Shown: in pieces, positions 13,397 to 18,498 of the stretch
Position numbering within the stretch: the first letter of the stretch is position 1
How the letters are laid out: every line of letters starts with the position of its first letter
Source: Actinomycetota bacterium
GTDB lineage: Bacteria; Actinomycetota; Actinomycetes; Actinomycetales; Microbacteriaceae
DNA: 18,498 nt
Assembly (NCBI GenBank): GCA_009703445.1
Contig: WLGA01000008.1
Coordinates: 1-18,498, forward strand
Reading direction: 5' to 3'
Position numbers and translations under genes: made by a program
The notes under the pieces: generated by a model
The model's input: the letters and a program-made list of their open reading frames with translations, nothing else
Database searches by the model: none
Told to the model about the DNA's origin: nothing

Positions 13397-13431
13397 AAAA
13401 AATAAAAACCCCACTCTTTGAGTGAGGTTTT
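13397..13431 (-). terminator. Rho-independent terminator of tRNA-Lys
   Basis: On the minus strand: AAAACCTCACTC, loop AAA, GAGTGGGGTTTT (stem 13405-13416/13420-13431, one U-G pair), then TATTTTTT. It starts 6 nt after the tRNA 3' CCA. Confidence 0.88.
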
Positions 13432-13437
13432 CATTCT

Positions 13438-13514
13438 TGGTAGGCCCCGTCGGGATCGAACCGACGACCCACGGATTAAAAGTCCGTTGCTCTAACCAAC
13501 TGAGCTAGAGGCCC
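13438..13514 (-). tRNA. tRNA-Lys (anticodon TTT)
   Basis: The minus strand folds into a full cloverleaf: acceptor GGGCCTC/GGGGCCT, D stem GCTC/GAGC, anticodon stem ACGGA/TCCGT with loop CTTTTAA (anticodon TTT, lysine), a 5-nt variable loop, T stem GTCGG/CCGAC with loop TTCGATC, discriminator A. The 3' CCA is genome-encoded (13438-13440), giving 77 nt. It is a stand-alone gene with its own terminator and a likely promoter at 13539-13544. Confidence 0.97.
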
Positions 13515-13517
13515 ATA

Positions 13518-13531
13518 CGTGCCGAAGCACG
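13518..13531 (-). other. UUCG-capped hairpin in the pre-tRNA-Lys 5' leader
   Basis: On the minus strand the DNA reads CGTGC-TTCG-GCACG: a 5-bp stem closed by a C(UUCG)G tetraloop in RNA, only 3 nt before the mature tRNA 5' end. With the putative -10 at 13539-13544, the leader would consist of little more than this hairpin. Confidence 0.6.
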
Positions 13532-13538
13532 AATCAAT

Positions 13539-13544
13539 AGTTTA
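13539..13544 (-). promoter_or_regulatory. Putative -10 of tRNA-Lys promoter
   Basis: TAAACT on the minus strand fits TANNNT and would place the start near 13532, at the base of the UUCG hairpin. No good -35 is seen, so this is tentative. Confidence 0.4.
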
Positions 13545-13587
13545 CCTGCGCAGACCAGCTTCGGAAGAACCTAGAGCGAGATTGGGC

Positions 13588-13596
13588 TGGCATAAT
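13588..13596 (+). promoter_or_regulatory. Extended -10 for leaderless C-S lyase transcript
   Basis: TGGCATAAT is an extended -10 (TG-n-CATAAT). CATAAT lies at -12 to -7 from the ATG at 13603, which matches leaderless transcription. No SD is present before the ATG. Confidence 0.6.
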
Positions 13597-13602
13597 CGAA
13601 GA

Positions 13603-14820
13603 ATGCCTAATCTCCCTACTGAACTCCGCCCACTCGAAGAGTTGCGAGAACGTCACAGCTCAAAGTGGCGCCGCTTCAACCGCGACGTTTTGCCGATGCA
13701 CGTCGCCGAGATGGACTACGAGATTGCCCCTGGCATCAAGTCTCTGATTATCGACTTCGTGACGCGTTCTGACCTTGGCTACCTAGGCCCAATTCCTGAG
13801 CTGGGCGAGGCGTTCACCGGTTTTGCTAAGCGCCACTGGAACTGGGCGGTTGCTCCGACCGATGTTCGTCTCGCAACCGACGTTGGCGTCGGCGCCGTCG
13901 AGATTTTGCGTGCTGCAGGCGCCAAGGGCGACACGGTGGTCATCAACTCACCGGTTTACCACTCGTTCTATGAATGGATCAAAGAGGCTGGCATGCAGGT
14001 TGTAGACGCCCCACTAATCCGTGAAAAGGTTGGCGGGCCAACTGCCGAAGAGCCAGACTCATTCGAGAAGCCTGTGACTCTGTGGCGTCTCGACATCGAT
14101 GCAATTGAGAAGGCATTCAAGGCCGGCGCTAAGTTCTTCCTGATGTGCAACCCGCAGAACCCTGTCGGTCGCATGCATACCCACAACGAACTTCGTCAGG
14201 TTGCCGCGTTGGCTGCCAAGTATGGCGTGCTCGTAATCAGCGATGAAATTCACGCACCGATGGCATACCCGGGGGAGACCTTCACCCCATACCTTGCCGT
14301 TTCAGACGAAGCTAAGCAAACCGGTGTAATCGTTACCGCTGCGAGCAAGACCTTCAACCTAGCCGGTCTAAAGGCGTCAATCATCGTGACCCAGAGCGAT
14401 GAAGTTCGAGCCAAGTTGGCCAAGTTGCCAGAGGCAATGCACTGGCGTTCGTCCCTGATTGGTGCTTTCGCTATGGCCGAGGCCTTCGAAAATGGTGACG
14501 CCTGGCTAAAGGGCACCATGATGACTCTGGCTGACTCACGCAAGCTCCTGGCTGCCGAAATCGCCGAGAAGCTTCCAACCGTTGACTTCCACCTGCCGGA
14601 GAACGGCTACTTGGCTTGGCTAGACCTCAGCTCGCTAAACCTAGGTGACAAACCAGCTGCGCTGCTGCTCGCCAAGGAAAAGGTCTCATTCGTGCCAGGC
14701 GATGAGCATGGTGAGGCCTATGGCCAGTTCGTGCGCATCAACTTTGCTTGCCGACCTGCCAGCATCCGTGCAGCTATCGACAAGATTGCCAACCAAGCTG
14801 CCAAGGCTGCCCGCAAATAA
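13603..14820 (+). CDS. MalY/PatB-type PLP-dependent cystathionine beta-lyase (C-S lyase)
   Basis: A fold-type I PLP enzyme of the aminotransferase class I/II superfamily, 405 aa. PatB/MalY members cleave cystathionine or cysteine conjugates to pyruvate, ammonia and a thiol (homocysteine in the methionine pathway). Visible signatures are 'VLPMHVAEMDYEIAP' (29-43, the 'WVADMDF'-like MalY region), 'INSPVYHSFYEWI', 'CNPQNPVGR' (182-190), 'VISDEIHAP' with Asp214, 'TAASKTFNLAGLK' with the PLP lysine at K249, and 'FVRINFACRPASI' with the carboxylate-binding Arg. The start is the ATG at 13603; the frame continues to a GTG at 13519, but that lies in the divergent tRNA leader, and an extended -10 ends 6 nt before the ATG. 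It converges on a methionine-biosynthesis gene (metZ-like). Confidence 0.9.
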   Translation: MPNLPTELRPLEELRERHSSKWRRFNRDVLPMHVAEMDYEIAPGIKSLIIDFVTRSDLGYLGPIPELGEAFTGFAKRHWNWAVAPTDVRLATDVGVGAVEILRAAGAKGDTVVINSPVYHSFYEWIKEAGMQVVDAPLIREKVGGPTAEEPDSFEKPVTLWRLDIDAIEKAFKAGAKFFLMCNPQNPVGRMHTHNELRQVAALAAKYGVLVISDEIHAPMAYPGETFTPYLAVSDEAKQTGVIVTAASKTFNLAGLKASIIVTQSDEVRAKLAKLPEAMHWRSSLIGAFAMAEAFENGDAWLKGTMMTLADSRKLLAAEIAEKLPTVDFHLPENGYLAWLDLSSLNLGDKPAALLLAKEKVSFVPGDEHGEAYGQFVRINFACRPASIRAAIDKIANQAAKAARK

Positions 14821-14828
14821 GATCAACG

Positions 14829-14861
14829 AAAAAGCCCACCGGGAAATCGGTGGGCTTTTTT
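14829..14861. terminator. Bidirectional terminator between C-S lyase and metZ-like gene
   Basis: AAAAAGCCCACCG (14829-14841), loop GGAAAT, CGGTGGGCTTTTT (14848-14860): a 13-bp stem with A/T tracts on both sides, between convergent stop codons. Confidence 0.92.
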
Positions 14862-14871
14862 CATTGCGACT

Positions 14872-16101
14872 CTAGCTAGCTAGCGCCTGCTTTAGGTCAT
14901 GGATCAAGTCATCCGCGTGCTCGAGGCCAACTGAGAGGCGCATCAAGTTCTCGGTGATTCCCATGGCTTCCTGAACCTCACGGCCAAGGCGACGGTGAGT
15001 GGTCGAAGCTGGGTGGGTGATCAGTGATTTGCTGTCACCGAGGTTGTTCGAGATGTCGATCACTTTGAGCGCATTCATGAACTTGAATGCCGCAGCCTTG
15101 TCACCATCAACAGCGAATGCAACGGTCGAACCGCCACCACCCATCTGCTTCTTGGCAAGCGCGTAGCCCTTGTGTGACTTTAGGTGCGGGTAAGACACCA
15201 ATTTGATGCCCTTTTGCTTAGCCAGGAATTCGCCCACCTTGAGGGCGTTCTCATTCATGCGCTCGACACGCATGGTCATGGTCTCGAGTGACTTGAGCAG
15301 CACCCACGCGTTGAAAGCACTCATGGATGGGCCGGTGTGACGGGCAAATGGCATGACCTTGGTCTTAATGTATTCACGGCTGCCAAGGATGGCTCCGCCG
15401 AGCACTCGGCCCTGACCGTCGATGTGCTTAGTTGCCGAATACATGACCACGTCGGCGCCAAGTTCGAGAGGCTTCTGCATTACTGGCGATGCCATTACGT
15501 TGTCGACGATCACGGTTGCACCAACCTTGTGGGCAAGCTTGCTAACCATTGCGATGTCAACGATTTCCATCAGCGGGTTCGAAGGTGACTCGATGAAGAC
15601 GACCTGGGTTGGCTTGCTAAGAGCAGCTGCCCAGTCCTTCTCTTCGGTTCCCTCAACAAGTTCGATGGTGACGCCCCATGAAGGCAAAATTTCCGTTAGT
15701 ACGACATAGCAAGAGCTAAACATCGATGCCGAAGCAACTACGTGGTCGCCCTGCTTGACCAAGCAAGCGACCGATGCAAACATTGCAGACATCCCAGAGC
15801 TAGTCGCGAAACAGGCCTCAGCACCTTCGATGGCTGCCAAGCGTTCTTCGAACATTGCCACGGTCGGGTTCGAGAAGCGGCTGTATAGGTGGTGCTCGGT
15901 TTCTTCCTTGAATGACGATTCGGCCTGTTCGGCTGAGTCATAGGTGAATCCAGAGTTTAGATAAAGCGCTTCGCCGGTCTCGCCGAAACCGCTGCGAGCG
16001 AGGCCACCGCGAACGGCAACCGTATCCGTGTGCAGATCCCAGTCAGGAAGCTGTGCCTCCGCCGAATCTGAATATCCCCATGGGCGAGTTCTCTTGGTCA
16101 T
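14872..16101 (-). CDS. metZ: O-succinylhomoserine sulfhydrylase / cystathionine gamma-synthase family enzyme
   Basis: A PLP enzyme of the Cys/Met metabolism family, 409 aa, most like MetZ, which makes homocysteine from O-succinylhomoserine and sulfide. Key stretches are 'LHTDTVAVRGG' (23-33), 'EALYLNSGFTYDSAEQA', 'YSRFSNPTVAMFEERLAAIE' (73-92, Tyr/Arg bind PLP phosphate of the partner), 'SSGMSAM', 'VIVDN' with Asp200, 'YSATKHIDGQGRVLGG' with PLP lysine K225, and 'SNNLGDSKSLITHPASTTH' binding the substrate carboxylate. The start is the ATG at 16101, which shares a base with the stop of the upstream EamA gene (TAATG) and has a perfect TATAAT at -12 to -7. A longer frame to 16143 would run inside the EamA gene and is unlikely. 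Cystathionine gamma-synthase activity is the main alternative. Confidence 0.88.
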   Translation of the reverse strand: MTKRTRPWGYSDSAEAQLPDWDLHTDTVAVRGGLARSGFGETGEALYLNSGFTYDSAEQAESSFKEETEHHLYSRFSNPTVAMFEERLAAIEGAEACFATSSGMSAMFASVACLVKQGDHVVASASMFSSCYVVLTEILPSWGVTIELVEGTEEKDWAAALSKPTQVVFIESPSNPLMEIVDIAMVSKLAHKVGATVIVDNVMASPVMQKPLELGADVVMYSATKHIDGQGRVLGGAILGSREYIKTKVMPFARHTGPSMSAFNAWVLLKSLETMTMRVERMNENALKVGEFLAKQKGIKLVSYPHLKSHKGYALAKKQMGGGGSTVAFAVDGDKAAAFKFMNALKVIDISNNLGDSKSLITHPASTTHRRLGREVQEAMGITENLMRLSVGLEHADDLIHDLKQALAS

Positions 16102-16973
16102 TACTTGATTATATCGGCAGAGCGCGGCTTGCGACTCGGCCATTCAACAAGCAGCATCGCGGCAATCATGATCAAACCGCCAAGGATGGTTCGCAACTCG
16201 AGCACTTCTTGACCAACCGCAACGGCAATCGCAGCTGCAAAAACCACTTCGCTGGTCAGGATGATTGCAACGCGCGAAGCATCCATGTGGCCCTGGGCCC
16301 ATGTTTGCACGAAGAAGGCCACGGCAGTTGAGAAGACCGCGGTGAAGATGATTGCAAACCAACCATCAAAGTCACCAGGCATCTGAACGCCGTCACCGAG
16401 TGCACCGATCCAGCTGACCACTGCCGTCACGCCAAGTTGCACCACGGTGAGGGCATAGGTGTTCAGCCCCTTGCTCCAGGCTCCGAGCCCAATGATGTGA
16501 GCGGCGAATAGAAGTGCGCAAAGCATGACCCAAATCTGACCGATTTCAATGCTGACGCCGGTGATTGAGATCAGCGCGAGTCCGATCGTTGCCAGGACGA
16601 CACCCAGGATGACCTTGCCGCCCGCCTTTTGGCCAAGCAGGAGCCAACCCAGAATCGGGGTGAGAACGACGTAGAGGCCGGTGATGAACCCGGTAATCGC
16701 TGCGGTGGTCATCGAAAGTCCGATGGTCTGAGTGATGTATCCACCGCTCAGAAGAAGGCCCAGAATCACACCCTTCTTGAGGAGTTCGCGATTAATTGCC
16801 TGCAACACCTGTGGGCGAACTGCAATCATGATCAGAGTGGCCAAGGTGAAACGCACGGCCAAGAAGTCATAAAGTGGCTGACGCTCGATGGCGTCCTTCA
16901 TCAAAACGAAGGCGGCACCCCATACCACGGCCACGGATAGCAGGGCAACAGCGGCCCAATAGTTGCGTTTCAT
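16101..16973 (-). CDS. EamA/DMT-family transporter
   Basis: A 290-aa integral membrane protein with about ten hydrophobic helices arranged as two EamA repeats, typical of the drug/metabolite transporter superfamily (exporters of amino acids, metabolites or drugs). Signature pieces are 'ALLSVAVVWGAAFVLMKDAI' in helix 1, 'FLAVRFTLATLIM', 'TGFITGLYVVLTPILGWLLL' and in the second repeat 'AVAFFVQTWAQGHMDASRVA' and 'SEVVFAAAIAVAVGQE'. The C terminus is basic. The frame reads GTG-ATG; the ATG at 16973 is preferred because TAGACT sits at -12 to -7. It lies 13 bp after the SDR gene stop and overlaps metZ by one base. Export of a sulfur amino acid is conceivable from context only. Confidence 0.88.
   Translation of the reverse strand: MKRNYWAAVALLSVAVVWGAAFVLMKDAIERQPLYDFLAVRFTLATLIMIAVRPQVLQAINRELLKKGVILGLLLSGGYITQTIGLSMTTAAITGFITGLYVVLTPILGWLLLGQKAGGKVILGVVLATIGLALISITGVSIEIGQIWVMLCALLFAAHIIGLGAWSKGLNTYALTVVQLGVTAVVSWIGALGDGVQMPGDFDGWFAIIFTAVFSTAVAFFVQTWAQGHMDASRVAIILTSEVVFAAAIAVAVGQEVLELRTILGGLIMIAAMLLVEWPSRKPRSADIIK
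16108..16113 (-). promoter_or_regulatory. Consensus TATAAT -10 for metZ-like gene, inside eamA 3' end
   Basis: On the minus strand TATAAT occupies exactly -12 to -7 from the ATG at 16101; it is formed by the codons for the EamA C-terminal Asp-Ile-Ile. This predicts a leaderless metZ transcript in addition to read-through from eamA. No good -35 is seen. Confidence 0.6.
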
Positions 16974-16979
16974 CACGCC

Positions 16980-16985
16980 AGTCTA
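16980..16985 (-). promoter_or_regulatory. -10 box for leaderless EamA transcript
   Basis: TAGACT on the minus strand lies at -12 to -7 of the ATG at 16973, just after the upstream stop codon. There is no SD before this ATG. This favours the ATG over the adjacent GTG at 16976. Confidence 0.45.
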
Positions 16986-16986
16986 A

Positions 16987-18495
16987 CTAGCGTTCTCCTG
17001 TTGCCAACGTCTTGACCATTGACGGAAAAACTAGCCCATGCATTGGCCAGACTGCCCACCAGTAGACGTGGCCGAAAAGACCCTTAGGGGCATAAATCGC
17101 GCGTTGGGTGACGGTGCAACCGCCTTCTGATTTGGCTGTCACCTTAAATTCAAGCCAAGCTAACCCCGGCATGCGCATCTCGGCTCGAAGCCTCAGCAAC
17201 TTTGGTCGGTCTATGGCCTCTACGCGCCAAAAATCCAAGGCTTCACCGATTTGAAGCTCGTGCGGGTGGCGACGTCCTCGACGTAACCCGGCCCCGCCGA
17301 CCAACTTGTCCATAACACCTCTAAGTCGCCAAGCCCAAGTTGCCCTCGAATAACCGTTGTCACCGCCAATGGCCTCGATGCGAGCCCAAACTGTTGCAAC
17401 CGAATCGGTTGACTCTGCAGTTCTGATGTCGGTGTAGAGCGAACCACCGGCCCAGTTTGGGTCGGTTGGCAAAGGCTCGGATGGCGAACCGGGGAAAGAT
17501 GCGTTGGTCCAGCGGGTCTCTACGCGAGCATCCTTGATCTTGGTCAGGGCGAGTTGCACCGCCTTTGTGAAGTGAGTTAGGCCACCTGGCGGGTCAGGAA
17601 TAAGGGCCTTGATCGAGTCATCGCGCGCGACAACCTCATTCTTGAGGCTGGCAACCAATCGGCGGGCCAGCGTATATGGAACGGGAGTAACTAGTCCAAC
17701 CCAGCCACTCGAAAGTCTCGGTGTCAAAACCGGAATCGGAATGATGATTCGTTTACGAAGCCCTGCGGCCTCGGCATACTTTTCCATCATCTGTTTGTAG
17801 GTGTAAATCTCTGGGCCGCCGATGTCGAACGCGCCGGTCACCTTTGGGTCGACGGCTGCCGCACCAACCAGGTAGCGCAGCACATCGCGAACTGCGATTG
17901 GTTGAATGCGAACGTTCACCCACTTTGGCACGGTCATAATCGGCAGACGTTCGGTCAGGTAGCGAAGCATTTCGAAAGATGCAGAGCCCGAACCGATCAC
18001 TACGGCAGCTCGAAGTTCGATAGTTGGGATTCCCGAAGCACGAAGGATTTCGCCGGTGTCGGCTCGTGATTGCATGTGCGGAGAGAGTTCTTCGGTAGGA
18101 GCGATGATGCCGCCGAGGTAAACAATTCGGCTTACGCCCGCAGCTTTCGAGCACTTCACAAAGTGCTCGGCTAGCTTTCGCTCCTTGACCTCGAAGTCAT
18201 CCTTGGACATCAAGGCGTGCAGCAAGTAGTAGGCAACGTCGACGCCCTGCATGGCTTGGGTCAGCGCGTACTCGTCGTTTGCGTCGCCAGATGCGACTTC
18301 AACTCGATTGATCCATGGATGATCTTTGAGACGCTCTGGGTTTCGAGCTAGCACTCGTACGCGGTAGCCGTGGTTTAGCAACTCGACGACTAGTCGGCCA
18401 CCGATGTAACCCGTGGCTCCGGTAACCAAGCACAGAGCTGGAAGACCAGCTCGAGATTTCAAGACCGGCAGTCCAACGCTGAGGATATCGCTCAT
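16987..18495 (-). CDS. Two-domain SDR (NAD(P)-binding) / DUF2867 protein
   Basis: A 502-aa protein. Residues ~20-300 form an extended/atypical SDR domain with the dinucleotide motif 'LVTGATGYIGGRLVVELL' (23-40), 'VRVLARNPERL', 'GDANDEYALTQAMQGVDVAY' and an NmrA/complex-I-assembly-like 'RIVYLGGIIAPTEELSPHM'; the usual YxxxK pair is not evident. The C-terminal ~170 residues match DUF2867-type sequence: 'SLYTDIRTAES', 'ATVWARIEAIGGDNGY', 'GEALDFWRVEAIDRPKLLRL' and 'QRAIYAPKGLFGHVYWWAVW'. This fusion is widespread in Actinobacteria and annotated as an SDR family oxidoreductase; its substrate is not known to me. The last hydrophobic stretch ('YWWAVWPMHGLVFPSM') may associate with membrane. The ATG at 18495 lies in CTCATGAG at the window edge, so its upstream signals are not visible. 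Confidence 0.85.
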   Translation of the reverse strand: MSDILSVGLPVLKSRAGLPALCLVTGATGYIGGRLVVELLNHGYRVRVLARNPERLKDHPWINRVEVASGDANDEYALTQAMQGVDVAYYLLHALMSKDDFEVKERKLAEHFVKCSKAAGVSRIVYLGGIIAPTEELSPHMQSRADTGEILRASGIPTIELRAAVVIGSGSASFEMLRYLTERLPIMTVPKWVNVRIQPIAVRDVLRYLVGAAAVDPKVTGAFDIGGPEIYTYKQMMEKYAEAAGLRKRIIIPIPVLTPRLSSGWVGLVTPVPYTLARRLVASLKNEVVARDDSIKALIPDPPGGLTHFTKAVQLALTKIKDARVETRWTNASFPGSPSEPLPTDPNWAGGSLYTDIRTAESTDSVATVWARIEAIGGDNGYSRATWAWRLRGVMDKLVGGAGLRRGRRHPHELQIGEALDFWRVEAIDRPKLLRLRAEMRMPGLAWLEFKVTAKSEGGCTVTQRAIYAPKGLFGHVYWWAVWPMHGLVFPSMVKTLATGER

Positions 18496-18498
18496 GAG

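Noticed and set aside
1..18498. Mobile elements, CRISPR arrays, prophage or defence genes
   Set aside because: No transposase, integrase, terminal repeats, spaced repeat arrays or defence domains seen on either strand; all genes look like housekeeping or catabolic functions.

Overview
The window looks like a chromosomal segment from a streamlined, moderate-GC actinobacterium. Freshwater Microbacteriaceae of the Rhodoluna/Aquiluna type are the best guess. This is inferred from the protein families, the roughly mid-50s GC by eye, short intergenic gaps, and TANNNT -10 boxes placed exactly for leaderless transcription. No IS element, integrase, CRISPR array, phage gene or rRNA is visible.

Left end (1-1261, +): the last codons of a probable ureohydrolase (agmatinase-like), a SnoaL/NTF2-fold protein and a PaiB-like split-barrel FMN protein are joined by stop/start overlaps. 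A separate 35-residue lysine-rich protein with its own ribosome binding site follows.

Centre (1267-11254): a carbon-catabolic block. A GH42 beta-galactosidase (-) diverges from a sugar ABC importer (lipoprotein binding protein plus two permeases, no ATPase). A strong bidirectional terminator separates the importer from glycerol kinase glpK (-), which diverges from an FAD glycerol-3-phosphate dehydrogenase glpD (+). The two divergent intergenic regions, about 6 kb apart, carry closely similar tandem arrays of a YYGTTAYM element (CGTTA core) at about 11-bp spacing. This suggests one regulator controls beta-galactoside import and hydrolysis together with glycerol catabolism. The simplest joint substrate is a beta-galactosyl-glycerol, for example from algal or cyanobacterial galactolipids: import, cleavage to galactose plus glycerol, then glycerol -> G3P -> DHAP. 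This pathway and the shared operator are the most interesting signals here, and both are inference. Both permeases are unusually large: one has a ~250-residue membrane extension at its N terminus, the other a ~120-residue extracytoplasmic insert.

Right part (11372-18498): a Gfo/Idh/MocA-family protein lacking the usual EKP lysine (-), an FKBP-type prolyl isomerase (+), a YCII-domain protein (-), tRNA-Lys(UUU) (-), a MalY/PatB-type C-S lyase (+), and then on the minus strand an SDR-DUF2867 protein, an EamA-family transporter and a MetZ-like O-succinylhomoserine sulfhydrylase. Four of these genes (FKBP, C-S lyase, EamA, MetZ) lack a Shine-Dalgarno sequence and have a -10 box at positions -12 to -7 from the start codon, so they are probably leaderless.
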